Shown one piece after another: positions 28,829 to 38,346 of a DNA stretch of 64,000 bases. The notes under the pieces were generated by a model. It was not told the DNA's origin. It made no database searches and saw nothing but the letters and a program-made list of their open reading frames with translations. The first letter of the stretch is position 1; each line of letters opens with the position of its first letter. The DNA comes from JAZDEY01 sp043808325 [NCBI: Candidatus Eiseniibacteriota bacterium]. GTDB taxonomy: Bacteria; Arandabacterota; Arandabacteria; Arandabacterales. The translations under genes were made by a program, and so were the position numbers. The stretch is taken from the NCBI GenBank assembly GCA_043808325.1, contig JAZDEY010000044.1:98324-162323 (forward strand), read 5' to 3'.

Positions 28829-29946
28829 TGGCAGTAGTCGTCCTCAAGAGATGCGGCTCCTACGATCCCGAGGAGGTAGCGAGGGCCGTGGGTGAGGTGC
28901 TCGCGGATGTGATCGGCGGAGACACAGCCGATCTCGGCGGCAAGAGGGTCCTGCTCAAACCCAATCTGGCGGCTGCGAGAGCGCCGGAGCGATGCGTCAC
29001 CACTCATCCCGCGATCGTGGGGGCGGCGATTGACTATTTTGTAGGCCGCGGCTGTAACGTCTTTGTGGGCGATAGCCCTGCTGGTGCAGTGCGGGGTGTG
29101 GACAGGGTCCTCAATAAGACAGGTATGCTGAAGCTGTGCGAAGCCAAGGGGGCCCAGCCCGTCAATTTCGAAGCCGGCGGCTGGCTCGAAAGATCGGTCG
29201 AGGGTAGGACCTATCGTCTGGCAAGAGCGGCTTTCGATTTCGACCGCGTCGTCAACATGCCCAAGCTCAAGACCCACATCCTGACGCTTATCACCGGGGC
29301 CGTCAAGAACATGTTCGGCTGTGTGCCAGGTTTTGCCAAGTCGGCATTTCACCTCCATAATCCTAAACCGGCGGCGATGAGCAAAGTTCTGGTCGACGTT
29401 TTCTCAATCGCCAATCCGTGGGTGAGTCTTGTGGACGCAGTCGAAGCCATGGAGGGGAATGGGCCCTCTTCAGGCGGGATAAGACACTTGGGGGTGGTCG
29501 CTGCGAGTAGGGACGCGGTTGCCCTGGACGCGGTGCTTTCACAGTTGGTGGGCATCGATCCTATGAAGGTTCCGACTACCCGAGAGGCCGCCCGACGAGG
29601 CCTTGGCGAGAGCGACCTTGGGAAAATCGACGTCCGGGGTGTCGGCCTTGCCGATTTGCAGGATCGGCCCTTCCGGGTTCCATCCAATTGGGCGTTTTCT
29701 CTAGTGCCCGACGTGCTGGCTCGCGCCGCGGCCAGGTGGTTTTGGGTGAAGCCCCATATCGACCCGTCCAGGTGCACCGGATGCGGGGATTGTGCCGGAA
29801 TGTGCGCGGCTTCCGCCATGAAACTTGCCAGTGGAGTGGCGGTGCTCGACCGGGATCGATGTGTATCATGTTTGTGTTGCATTGAGGCCTGTCCCTGTGG
29901 GGCGATTGAACCCCGCCTCAGAGGTCTGGCCAGGCTTATGAGATGA
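28828..29946 (+). CDS. DUF362 protein with C-terminal 2[4Fe-4S] ferredoxin domain
   Basis: A 372-residue protein. Residues about 1-290 are the DUF362 domain (KRVLLKPNL, VVNMPKLKTHILTLITGAVKNMFG, VSLVDAVEAMEG). The last ~60 residues hold two Cys clusters, CTGCGDCAGMC and CVSCLCCIEAC, typical of two [4Fe-4S] centres, with the second spacing slightly unusual. The function of DUF362 is not established; related proteins occur near redox and cofactor genes. The ATG shares its A with the dprA stop and the end overlaps lpxL by 4 bases. Confidence 0.85.
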
Positions 29947-30851
29947 GAAAGCCGACCCTAATACACCGCGCTGAGTATCTCGGCGTAAAGATATTTGTAA
30001 GAACCGTTCGGGTCTTTCCGGCCGGATTTGCACTCCGACTTGCCGGTCTCGCCGGGACCCTGGTCTTCGACGTGGTCCGTTATAGGAGAAGCGTAGCGCT
30101 CTCCAATTTGAAGCGGCATCTTGAGACTTGTGTACCGGAGGCCGGACGTGGGCGACGGGGGATCGGTTACAGCCGAATAGGGCGGGAGTCGTGCAGAAAC
30201 CTCATCATGGGCCTTGCCGAGTTCGCCAGAATGCCTCTGGTGGATTCGCAGTACATCAAGAGACATATCCAGATTGACGGCCTCGAGAATCTTGACCGGG
30301 CTCTCGCATCCGGCAAAGGCGCGATCCTTGTTACCGGCCATTTCGGAAGTTGGGAACTGACCGGTTGTGTGCTGGCTCGGCTGGGGTATCCTATGAGTTA
30401 TCTGGTCGGCATCCAGAGGAATCCTCTGGTGCAGCAGCTGATGGACGATATCAGAAGCTCGTGCGGCATAGCGATAATCGAACCCCACCGGCTGCTCGCG
30501 GTGCCGAAATCACTTAAGTCGAATCACTTTGTGGCCATGCTCTCGGATCAGGATGCGGGACGTAAGGGTGTCTTCGTCGAATTCCTGGGCGAACCGGCCT
30601 CCACACCGCGAGGCGCAGCTCACCTGTCGATTCTGGCGGGCTGCCCGATCATACCCGGCTTTATCGTAAGGACCACGGGACTCGGGCACCGCATAGTGAT
30701 TGAGAAACCAATATATCCACCCGAGGCCCCAGGGGAAGCGGCCCTTCGGGAGCTTACCCAGGCCTACAGCCGTGTGATCGAGTCATATGTGAGACAGCAT
30801 CCGGGTCAGTGGCTCTGGACTCATCGGCGATGGAAGACGCGTCCGGCCTAG
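29943..30851 (+). CDS. Lipid A biosynthesis acyltransferase, LpxL/HtrB family
   Basis: Inner-membrane acyltransferase adding a secondary acyl chain to Kdo2-lipid A or a related lipid (302 residues). The catalytic HX4E motif is HFGSWE (ILVTGHFGSWELTG), with the further LPLAT blocks SDQDAGRKGVFVEFLG and the C-terminal QWLWTHRRWKTRP, which is diagnostic. ATG 29943 overlaps the DUF362 stop. The 3' end overlaps the convergent DUF3467 gene by 4 bases. Confidence 0.92.
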   Translation: MRKPTLIHRAEYLGVKIFVRTVRVFPAGFALRLAGLAGTLVFDVVRYRRSVALSNLKRHLETCVPEAGRGRRGIGYSRIGRESCRNLIMGLAEFARMPLVDSQYIKRHIQIDGLENLDRALASGKGAILVTGHFGSWELTGCVLARLGYPMSYLVGIQRNPLVQQLMDDIRSSCGIAIIEPHRLLAVPKSLKSNHFVAMLSDQDAGRKGVFVEFLGEPASTPRGAAHLSILAGCPIIPGFIVRTTGLGHRIVIEKPIYPPEAPGEAALRELTQAYSRVIESYVRQHPGQWLWTHRRWKTRPA

Positions 30852-31135
30852 AACCCGATGTCTTTCTGTTTGTCATCCCCGCGCGGCGTCTTTATCTCTC
30901 CGAATTTCCCTTCGTACCCGGAGACGTTCTTTTCGACCACGCTGAGGAGGTTCTTGAAATTCTGGGGCGTCATCACGATACGAGAGTAAACCCTGATCTT
31001 AGGCAGCCCCGGCAACGCCCGCCCGAAATCGATTATGAACTCCGAGGGGCTGTAGCTGACCATCACCCAATTGGAATAAATGCCTTCGGCTTCCGGCTCT
31101 CTCAGCTCCACTTTGATGGGTGGCATCTTCTCCAT
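30848..31135 (-). CDS. DUF3467 domain protein
   Basis: A 95-residue conserved protein of unknown function. The pattern YSNWVMVSYSPSEFIIDFG followed by VYSRIVMTPQNFKNLL is the DUF3467 signature (often described as gas-vesicle/phage-tail-like small proteins, role unproven). The start has AAAGGAG 7 bases upstream on the minus strand. It lies 21 bases downstream of the M6 peptidase gene and is probably cotranscribed with it. Confidence 0.85.
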   Translation of the reverse strand: MEKMPPIKVELREPEAEGIYSNWVMVSYSPSEFIIDFGRALPGLPKIRVYSRIVMTPQNFKNLLSVVEKNVSGYEGKFGEIKTPRGDDKQKDIGF

Positions 31136-31156
31136 TGCTGGCTCCTTTCGTGGTTG

Positions 31157-32923
31157 CTATTTCTTTACGGCCATTGCGCCCGTTACCTGCTCGCCGGATG
31201 ATCGCACAGCGTAAAAATACATGCCCGGCTCGACCAGTCCTCCGCCTTCATCCCTGCCGTCCCAGAGTGCCGTGCCTGTGCTGTCGCGGTCGGTCTCGCC
31301 CCGGGCGGACTGGCTAAGACGTCTTATGGCATTGCCGTCGAGGTCGAAGATGGTTACCTCAAAGCCGAGGGGTTTGGCGGGGCCGATCTCAGGCACGAAA
31401 ACTATCCTGATCGGAGGGCCTGCCCGCAGGCTGTCAAGGCTATATGGGTTCGGGTAAGCATAAGCCCGACCTCGCCTGGGGACACCAAGCGTGATATCTG
31501 CCGTGATAAGTCCGAAGTTCTGCTCCTGGATGTTCTCTATGGCCACGCCCGAGAATCTGCCTCCACTCAGGGTGCTGGGGGGCACGCTGTAGGGATTCAG
31601 TTCGCGCTTGGCCAGGGTGCCCGGCCAGAAGTCCGACGGTTCGCCGGGAAGAGTGGTCGGCTTGTCGGGATCGAAGGTCTCGCCGTCCGCCTGGATTACC
31701 TCGGCCAACCTTCTCCCCACTGTATTGTTGTCGCGCCTCGACTCATCGATCCTCCAAATCAAGAGGCCCGAGCCGGGCGAGTAGGCTTCGAAGTAGCCAT
31801 AACCAGGCTCGCGGTTCTCGATAATGAAGTACTCACCGCTGCCGCGGCCATCGGGCGTCCAATCCATGCCGCCCGGGTTATTGAGCACCGAGTATGCCGA
31901 TGGCTCCACCCCCAGCGGCCTCACTTCCGCATTATCCACAGAGGGCACCCCGCCGGCGCACCCGAGGCAGACTCTCTCGGGATCCAGCCAGCCGAGCTTG
32001 TACTTCATGAGGGTCGAAAGGTGGCACGGGACGCTACCCTCTCTGCCCTGGGGCCCTAGCCAGGCGCCACCGTCCATGAGACACAGGGGTCCTACCACAG
32101 ACTTGCCGGTGAGACTGTTATAGAGGTCCGGCAAGCCCATCAGATGGCAGAATTCATGGGCGTAAACGCCAATTTCGCCGAGCTCCGGCACGACGACAAA
32201 GGGGCCCACCCGCACTCCATCAATCGAGGTGCCCCGTGTGGGAGCATAATAGTCGAGACTTGACTCCAGCGACCATATGTAGTCTTCGCTTCCGGGGCCT
32301 CCTCCCCTCGTCTCCGCACCAATTCCCGAATGCACTATGAAAAGGGCATCGATTGTACCGTCGCCGTTCCCATCGTAATCCTGGAGGTTGACCTGCTCGG
32401 CAGCCGCCTGCACGGCATGTTTTGTGAGCCCCCAGATATTGAGTGGGAATTCACACAGGGACGGCTGGACGGCGTCACCGGAGATATCAAGCCCGTAATC
32501 GTCACGCGTGCCCGGCACGCCGTCCCGGTTGACGATGTCGCCGTGCCGGCAGTCGCTGCGGAGCCAGCCCACCACATCACCGTTAAGGGTGAATCTGTCG
32601 TAGGAAGTCTCTCTGAAATAGGACCTGAGGCTAGATTGCTCCGTCCCGAAGAGCTTACGTCTGAAGAACTCGGGTGTATGGGTCTCTCGCTGGGCAGGTC
32701 TATCGGCAAAATCGATCAGGATCACAAGGGCCCTGGTCGTGCCGGCAGGACGCGTGCTCGCGGGGCTCTCCGCAAGATCCACGATGTCGGGCCGGATGCT
32801 GAAATACGCGGCAGCAACGGCTCCTAAGGCGGCCTGTGCTTGGGGGCGCGCGGTGATGGCCGTGGCGGACCGGCTGAAACCGAGCAGAATGGAAAGGCCG
32901 AGGATCGGGGCGATGGATCTCAT
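31157..32923 (-). CDS. Secreted M6-family metalloprotease with FlgD-like C-terminal domain
   Basis: Immune-inhibitor-A-like zinc protease of 588 residues. A signal peptide occupies about 1-22. The M6 catalytic motif is HEFCH (residues 256-260) in VYAHEFCHLMGLPDLYN, preceded by a DYDGNGDGTID calcium-type loop (182-192). The C-terminal ~100 residues begin AYPNPYSLDS and end with WDGRDEGGGLVEPGMYFYAV, a FlgD Ig-like/T9SS-like sorting or anchoring domain. The promoter predicted on the minus strand is only about 10 bases from the ATG and there is no ribosome site, so translation may be leaderless. Confidence 0.88.
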   Translation of the reverse strand: MRSIAPILGLSILLGFSRSATAITARPQAQAALGAVAAAYFSIRPDIVDLAESPASTRPAGTTRALVILIDFADRPAQRETHTPEFFRRKLFGTEQSSLRSYFRETSYDRFTLNGDVVGWLRSDCRHGDIVNRDGVPGTRDDYGLDISGDAVQPSLCEFPLNIWGLTKHAVQAAAEQVNLQDYDGNGDGTIDALFIVHSGIGAETRGGGPGSEDYIWSLESSLDYYAPTRGTSIDGVRVGPFVVVPELGEIGVYAHEFCHLMGLPDLYNSLTGKSVVGPLCLMDGGAWLGPQGREGSVPCHLSTLMKYKLGWLDPERVCLGCAGGVPSVDNAEVRPLGVEPSAYSVLNNPGGMDWTPDGRGSGEYFIIENREPGYGYFEAYSPGSGLLIWRIDESRRDNNTVGRRLAEVIQADGETFDPDKPTTLPGEPSDFWPGTLAKRELNPYSVPPSTLSGGRFSGVAIENIQEQNFGLITADITLGVPRRGRAYAYPNPYSLDSLRAGPPIRIVFVPEIGPAKPLGFEVTIFDLDGNAIRRLSQSARGETDRDSTGTALWDGRDEGGGLVEPGMYFYAVRSSGEQVTGAMAVKK

Positions 32924-32932
32924 CTTGCTATC

Positions 32933-32961
32933 ACTCTAATTCGCCTGATCGCCGGTGTCAA
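32933..32961 (-). promoter_or_regulatory. Predicted sigma-70 promoter of the M6 peptidase gene
   Basis: On the minus strand: TTGACA (32961-32956), 17-base spacer, TAGAGT (32938-32933, 4 of 6). The expected transcription start is within a few bases of the ATG at 32923. Confidence 0.5.
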
Positions 32962-33131
32962 GGGCGCAGCGAGGGATGCGCACCGCCTATCTTACGCGGG
33001 CATCCCGGCGCTACCACAGGCCCAAAGGCCTTGACTCCCAGCGGCGTCCTGTAGTAGCTTGTCGGAGGGCTTTCACGGTGGGATCATGCCCTGAAGGCCC
33101 CATTTTGGTGCGTTCCGGAGCGACAGGTGTT

Positions 33132-34166
33132 ATGGCCAGCATATCCCTAGCCAGAGTCAAAGCGATCCTCGCCGAGATCAGGACCAAGCAGGTGATGGTG
33201 ATCGGCGATGTGATGCTTGACCGTTACCTATGGGGGAGTGTCTCAAGAATCTCTCCAGAGGCACCCGTGCCCGTGGTTGAGATCACCGAGGAGACGACCA
33301 GGCTGGGAGGCGCCGCCAATGTCGCCAACAACATAGTCTCGCTTGGTGCGTCCTGCCGGATCTTCGGAGTAGTCGGCAACGATCACGACGGGGGCGACCT
33401 CACCAGGATGATTGAGAGGCAGGGTATAGTAGCAAGCGGTCTCGTTACCGACCCCGCACGCCCCACAACCGTGAAAACCCGAATCATCGCTCACAACCAA
33501 CAGGTGGTCCGAGCCGATAGGGAACTCAGGGCCGAGGTCGATGGGGCGGTGGCGGATGCCCTGCTGGAGCGGGTGACGGCCGGGCTTGCCGGCTTTGATG
33601 CCGTCGTCATCTCCGATTACGGCAAGGGAGTAATCACCGGGCGGCTGCTCGAGACCTTGATCCCCAGGGCGAGGGCGGCAGGCAAGATTGTCTCCGTGGA
33701 CCCGAAAGAGGTTCAGTTCAGAAACTACAAGAGGGTGTCGCTGATCACACCCAATCAGTTTGAGGCGGGTGGTGTGGCGGGCAGGCGGATAACCGATGAG
33801 AAGTCGCTTAAGGAAGTAGGTTGGCAGATATTCGATATGCTCGAGCCTGATGCTCTCCTGGTGACCCGGGGCGAAAAGGGCATGTCCCTGTTTCAAGGGG
33901 GGCGCAAGTACATCCACTTTCCCACGGTGGCAAGACACGTCTATGATGTTACGGGCGCCGGCGACACCGTGATTTGTTCCTTCACGCTTGCCCTCACGGG
34001 AGGAGCCACTATGGCCGAGGCCGCCCAGATCGCTAACCATGCAGCGGGCATCGTTATTCGAGAAGTGGGTACGGCGGCTGTGGTGGCATCGGATCTCGTG
34101 AGTGCGTTTGAGAATCTCGAAGACGATACGCCCGATAAGGGGGGCGTGCGGGGACCGGGGGTGTGA
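33132..34166 (+). CDS. rfaE1: D-glycero-beta-D-manno-heptose-7-phosphate kinase (RfaE1)
   Basis: PfkB-family kinase making heptose 1,7-bisphosphate for the LPS inner core (344 residues). It has VIGDVMLDRYLWG near the start, RLGGAANVANN, SDYGKGVIT and the catalytic DVTGAGDTV. It corresponds to the N-terminal half of E. coli HldE; the other half is the next gene. ATG 33132 matches the family start, although the frame is open upstream and the ribosome site is weak. The 3' end abuts rfaE2. Confidence 0.93.
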   Translation: MASISLARVKAILAEIRTKQVMVIGDVMLDRYLWGSVSRISPEAPVPVVEITEETTRLGGAANVANNIVSLGASCRIFGVVGNDHDGGDLTRMIERQGIVASGLVTDPARPTTVKTRIIAHNQQVVRADRELRAEVDGAVADALLERVTAGLAGFDAVVISDYGKGVITGRLLETLIPRARAAGKIVSVDPKEVQFRNYKRVSLITPNQFEAGGVAGRRITDEKSLKEVGWQIFDMLEPDALLVTRGEKGMSLFQGGRKYIHFPTVARHVYDVTGAGDTVICSFTLALTGGATMAEAAQIANHAAGIVIREVGTAAVVASDLVSAFENLEDDTPDKGGVRGPGV

Positions 34167-34167
34167 T

Positions 34168-34656
34168 ATGGGACTGGTTCTTACGATCGATCGCCTAGCT
34201 CGAGAAAGACAGACGGCCAGGGATCAAAACAAGAGATTCGTGTTCACCAACGGGTGTTTTGATCTCGTCCACCGGGGCCACGTCGAGATACTCAAGGCCG
34301 CCAAGGGCCTCGGCGACCTATTGTGTGTCGGCGTCAACAGTGATCAATCGATCAGGAGGCTCAAAGGCCCCCGAAGGCCGATTGTGCCGGAGGCCGATCG
34401 GGCGGCGGTGGTGGCGGCCCTGGAATCGGTAGACTTCGTCACGCTCTTTGACGAGGACACCCCTCGGAGCGTTATCGCACGGCTGAGGCCGGACGTACTT
34501 GTCAAAGGCGCCGATTACGGCATGGACGAAATCGTCGGCCGCAGCGAGGTCGAGGAGGCAGGCGGAATCGTTGTCAGGATTCCGCTGTACGGAGGACTCT
34601 CGACCGAGAATCTCCTCAAGGAAATAGCGCGGCGCTACCGGGATCTGGTCGATTGA
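34168..34656 (+). CDS. rfaE2: D-glycero-beta-D-manno-heptose 1-phosphate adenylyltransferase (RfaE2)
   Basis: Transfers AMP to heptose 1-phosphate to give ADP-heptose (162 residues). The cytidylyltransferase-like signature is FTNGCFDLVHRGHVE with the catalytic HRGH, and the end has STENLLKEI. ATG 34168 is 1 base after the rfaE1 stop, behind GGGGG. It is equivalent to the C-terminal part of fused HldE, so the bifunctional enzyme is split into two genes here. Confidence 0.93.
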   Translation: MGLVLTIDRLARERQTARDQNKRFVFTNGCFDLVHRGHVEILKAAKGLGDLLCVGVNSDQSIRRLKGPRRPIVPEADRAAVVAALESVDFVTLFDEDTPRSVIARLRPDVLVKGADYGMDEIVGRSEVEEAGGIVVRIPLYGGLSTENLLKEIARRYRDLVD

Positions 34657-34750
34657 CGGGAGATCTTGGACGGAATGCGGTGGGCGATACTCCGGTAGAG
34701 CCCGACGCTCGAACCATAATGCGACAGACCGTATAGAAAGGGGTGGCACT

Positions 34751-36076
34751 GTGCAACGCACACGGGTTGTAATAATGGGGGCGGCCGGAAGGGACTTCCA
34801 CAATTTCAATGTCTTTTTCCGGGACAGGCCTCAGTACGAAGTTGTGGCCTTCACCGCCACGCAGATTCCGCACATAACGGGGAGAGCCTATCCTCGCGAG
34901 CTGGCCGGCAGACTCTATCCTAAGGGGATCAGGATACGCCCTGAAGAGGACTTGGATAAGATCATAAAGGGTGGCAGAGTGGACCTGGTGGTCTTCTCCT
35001 ACAGCGACGTTCGCCATCTTGACGTGATGCATAAGGCGTCTCGGGCGATCGCGGCCGGGGCGGACTTCATGTTGCTTGGCGCCCGATCGACATGGCTTCG
35101 GTCCCGGCGATCGGTTGTGGCTGTCTGCGCGACAAGAACGGGCTCCGGCAAGAGCCAGACAACTGGCAAGGTCTGCGACATCCTAGAGGAGATGGGCAAA
35201 AGGGTGGTTGTTGTCAGACACCCGATGCCGTATGGGAATCTTGCAAAACAGGCGGTTCAGCGGTTCGCACGAGAAGAAGACCTCAACCTTCATAAGTGCA
35301 CGATTGAGGAGCGAGAAGAGTACGAGCCCCACATCAAGAGCGGAAGGATCGTCTATGCCGGGGTAGACTACGGGGCGATCTTGAAACGGGCGGAACGTGA
35401 AGCCGACGTGGTTGTCTGGGACGGCGGCAACAATGATCTTCCGTTCTACCGACCCGATCTTCATATAGTGGTGGTCGACCCGCACCGACCTGACGACCAG
35501 ACCACAAGCCATCCCGGAGAAGCCAACCTCCGAATGGCTGACGTTATAGTGATTAATAAGATGGATACTGCGCGTCGCAGCGATGTCATCAAAGTGACCA
35601 GAACCATTGACTCGCTGAATCCGGATGCGAAGGTAATCCGAGCAGCTTCACCGATCGATGTGGACTGCCCGCACCTGATCCGCGGCAAGCGTGTGCTGGT
35701 GATAGAGGATGGGCCTACCCTGACGCACGGCGACATGAATTTCGGCGCCGGCATAGTTGCAGCAAAGAAGTACAAGGCCGCGAAGCTGGTGGATCCTCGC
35801 CCGTTCGCGGTGGGTGAGCTTAAGGAGACCCTGAAGAAATATCCGCGGATTGTGAACCTGATTCCCGCGATGGGTTATACCGAAAGCCAGAGACGCGATC
35901 TCGAGACAACGATCAGGGCGACAAGATGTGATGCGGTCGTCAACGCCACTCCCGCCGACCTGAGCGCTATCATAGATATCGATGTGCCGGTTGTAAGGGT
36001 CACCTACCATCTGAGTGAAATCGGTAAACCAGACTTGAGATCCGTCCTTAGGAGTTCCCTAAGGCAGAGGAGGTAG
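34751..36076 (+). CDS. P-loop protein of the cyclic 2,3-diphosphoglycerate synthetase-like family (COG2403)
   Basis: A 441-residue protein. The N-terminal Rossmann-like part begins VVIMGAAGRDFHNFNVFFRD, a family hallmark. A P-loop TRTGSGKSQTT lies near residue 130, and a GTPase-like NKMD (VIVINKMDTA) near 270. The C-terminus has VNLIPAMGYTESQRRDLE. Related archaeal proteins form cyclic 2,3-diphosphoglycerate, a thermoprotectant and phosphate store; in bacteria the reaction is not shown. GTG 34751 follows AAAGGGGTGG. It is 3 bases upstream of sucC, so it is expressed with succinyl-CoA synthetase. Confidence 0.65.
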   Translation: MQRTRVVIMGAAGRDFHNFNVFFRDRPQYEVVAFTATQIPHITGRAYPRELAGRLYPKGIRIRPEEDLDKIIKGGRVDLVVFSYSDVRHLDVMHKASRAIAAGADFMLLGARSTWLRSRRSVVAVCATRTGSGKSQTTGKVCDILEEMGKRVVVVRHPMPYGNLAKQAVQRFAREEDLNLHKCTIEEREEYEPHIKSGRIVYAGVDYGAILKRAEREADVVVWDGGNNDLPFYRPDLHIVVVDPHRPDDQTTSHPGEANLRMADVIVINKMDTARRSDVIKVTRTIDSLNPDAKVIRAASPIDVDCPHLIRGKRVLVIEDGPTLTHGDMNFGAGIVAAKKYKAAKLVDPRPFAVGELKETLKKYPRIVNLIPAMGYTESQRRDLETTIRATRCDAVVNATPADLSAIIDIDVPVVRVTYHLSEIGKPDLRSVLRSSLRQRR

Positions 36077-36079
36077 GAT

Positions 36080-37219
36080 TTGAAACTGCACGAGTATCAG
36101 GCGAAGGAGATCTTTGCAAAGTTCGGAATTCCGATACCCGCCGGTGAGGTTGCAGGCACCGCCGGTGAAGCCATGGCGATCGCTGCCAGGGTCGGCAAGA
36201 AGGTCGTGATAAAGGCTCAGGTGCACGTGGGCGGACGCGGCAAAGCCGGCGGGATCAAGTTTGCTTCCACACCGGAGGAGGCCCTCCAGGTCGCGGGCCG
36301 GATTCTCGCGATGTCGATCAAGGGTTTGCCGGTAAAGAAGCTCTTGGTCTACGAATGTGTCGACGTCGCCGATGAATACTACCTGGGCATCATCGTCGAT
36401 AGGAAGTCGCAGAGGCCGGTAGTGATGGTGAGCGCCGAAGGCGGGGTCGACATCGAGGAGGTCGCAAGGCAGAGCCCGGAGGAGATCCACAAGTGCTTTG
36501 TCGATCCCACCAGGGGGCTCTTGGCTTATGAGGCCCGCCATCTGGCGTTTGGTATCATTGCCGACGGCAATCTTGCGATCAAGACCGCTTCGGTGCTCCA
36601 GAAGCTCTACACCGTGTTCACGTCGGTTGATGCATCGCTTGCCGAGATCAATCCTTTCGTCAGGACCTCTTCCGGCGAGATGATTGCGCTGGATGCCAAG
36701 CTCAATATAGATGACAACGCACTGGACAAGAGACCCGAGCTCGAGAAGATGCGGGATCTCGATGCCGAGAACCCTTACGAGACCAAAGCCCGGCAGAGGG
36801 GCCTCAGTTACGTGAAGCTTGATGGCTCGATCGGCTGCATAGTGAACGGCGCCGGTCTCGCAATGGCCACGATGGACATGATCAAGCACTACGGGGGCGA
36901 GCCCGCGAATTTCCTGGATATCGGCGGCAGCTCGAGCCCCGAGAAGGTAACCACGGCAATCGAAATAGTCCTGTCCGATAAGAACGTCAAAACGATACTC
37001 TTCAATATATTCGGCGGTATCACCAGGTGCGACGATGTTGCCAGAGGGATCGTTGCCGCGCTGAGGGAGATGCAGATCCGGGTGCCGGTTGTCGTCCGTC
37101 TGACGGGGACAAATGAGGACGCAGCACGGGAAATCCTCCGTGAGGTCGAGGTCGTGTCTGTTGCCGCGATGGATGATGGCGTCAGGGAAGTGATAAGACT
37201 GAGCAGAAGGGACACATAA
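36080..37219 (+). CDS. sucC: Succinyl-CoA synthetase beta subunit
   Basis: ATP-grasp subunit of the TCA-cycle enzyme that makes ATP or GTP from succinyl-CoA (379 residues). It starts MKLHEYQAKEIFAKFG as in the family; the codon is TTG (36080) after AGAGGAGGT. Other marks: KAQVHVGGRGKAGG, EINPFV, NGAGLAMATMD and FNIFGGITRCDDVA. It directly precedes sucD with no gap. Confidence 0.95.
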   Translation: MKLHEYQAKEIFAKFGIPIPAGEVAGTAGEAMAIAARVGKKVVIKAQVHVGGRGKAGGIKFASTPEEALQVAGRILAMSIKGLPVKKLLVYECVDVADEYYLGIIVDRKSQRPVVMVSAEGGVDIEEVARQSPEEIHKCFVDPTRGLLAYEARHLAFGIIADGNLAIKTASVLQKLYTVFTSVDASLAEINPFVRTSSGEMIALDAKLNIDDNALDKRPELEKMRDLDAENPYETKARQRGLSYVKLDGSIGCIVNGAGLAMATMDMIKHYGGEPANFLDIGGSSSPEKVTTAIEIVLSDKNVKTILFNIFGGITRCDDVARGIVAALREMQIRVPVVVRLTGTNEDAAREILREVEVVSVAAMDDGVREVIRLSRRDT

Positions 37220-38233
37220 ATGGGCGTCTTGGTCGGGAAGAACACACGCGTTGTTGTGCAGGGCATAACCGGAAGAGACGGAAGGTTCCATGCCCTTCAG
37301 ATGAGAGAATACGGCACAAAGGTGGTTGCCGGCGTGACCCCGGGCAAAGCCGGGCAGACAGTGGATGGGATTCCAGTGTTTAACTCGGTTGCGGATGCAG
37401 TGAAGATGACACGCGCGAATGCATCGGTGATATATGTTCCTTCATTTGCCGCAGCGGACGCGATCTACGAAGCGTGCGACGCAGGGATCAAGGTGATCGT
37501 CTGCATCAGCGAGGGAATCCCCACCCAGGAGATGGTCAAGCTGGTGGATTACTGTAAGCAGAGGAAGGCGCGGCTGGTGGGCCCCAACTGCCCCGGTGTG
37601 ATAACCCCCGGTGAGGCAAAGGTGGGTATAATGCCGGGTAGGATTCATAAGCCCGGATCGGTTGGTGTGGTGTCGAGGAGCGGGACCCTGACCTATGAGG
37701 TGGTCTATCATCTGACTAAGCGCGGCATCGGCCAGTCCACCTGTATCGGCATCGGAGGCGATCCCATAATCGGCACCAACTTCATCGACGCTCTCAGGTT
37801 GTTCCAGGCAGACCGCGATACCAAAGCGATAGTGCTGATCGGGGAGATCGGCGGCACCGACGAAGAGGAGGCAGCGAAGTTTGTGCGGAAGAGCGTCACC
37901 AAGCCGGTGGTCGCTTTTGTGGCGGGCATCACCGCGCCGCCCGGCAAGCGAATGGGCCATGCCGGCGCGATAATCGCCGGCGGTGCTGGAACTGCGAAAG
38001 AGAAGATAGAAGCCTTCAGGGCAGCAGGGATTCCGGTGGCCGAGACACCGGCCGAGATTGCGGATCTGATTGCCCGGAAACTCGAGAAGAAAACGGAGAA
38101 GAAAACGGAGAAGAAGACGAAAAAGAAAATCGCAGGGAGAGTTACTGCGAAGATGCGGGCGAACAAGCCGCGAAACAAAATCAGCAAAAAGGGCAAATCA
38201 GGTGTTAAAAAGCTTGACAAAGAGTTGCGATAG
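37220..38233 (+). CDS. sucD: Succinyl-CoA synthetase alpha subunit with Lys-rich tail
   Basis: CoA-binding, phosphohistidine subunit (337 residues). Conserved parts: [46 protein letters not shown] and the active-site His in KRMGHAGAI. The family normally ends near residue 290; here the last ~47 residues are a run of Lys/Glu/Arg ([16 protein letters not shown] and on to KKLDKELR), which is unusual and probably disordered. ATG 37220 starts immediately after the sucC stop. Confidence 0.94.
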   Translation: MGVLVGKNTRVVVQGITGRDGRFHALQMREYGTKVVAGVTPGKAGQTVDGIPVFNSVADAVKMTRANASVIYVPSFAAADAIYEACDAGIKVIVCISEGIPTQEMVKLVDYCKQRKARLVGPNCPGVITPGEAKVGIMPGRIHKPGSVGVVSRSGTLTYEVVYHLTKRGIGQSTCIGIGGDPIIGTNFIDALRLFQADRDTKAIVLIGEIGGTDEEEAAKFVRKSVTKPVVAFVAGITAPPGKRMGHAGAIIAGGAGTAKEKIEAFRAAGIPVAETPAEIADLIARKLEKKTEKKTEKKTKKKIAGRVTAKMRANKPRNKISKKGKSGVKKLDKELR

Positions 38234-38242
38234 TTGTGGAAT
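38214..38242 (+). promoter_or_regulatory. Predicted promoter inside the sucD 3' end
   Basis: Perfect TTGACA (38214-38219), 17-base spacer, TGGAAT (38237-38242, 4 of 6), overlapping the sucD stop. It would start a separate transcript near 38249 that covers the Lys-rich micro-ORF. Confidence 0.4.
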
Positions 38243-38346
38243 CTGCAAGGAGTGTGATCGGTCCTCCTCGGAAATCGCTCAGACCTCTTGAGGTTGCGGT
38301 GAGGTTGAGCCGGGAGGACAAACCAAGAGAAGGGGGGATTGAGGTC

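Noticed and set aside
33031-33059. Possible promoter TTGACT-N17-TAGCTT before rfaE1
   Set aside because: Both boxes are weak (the -10 matches only 3 of 6) and it is no better than chance; not listed.
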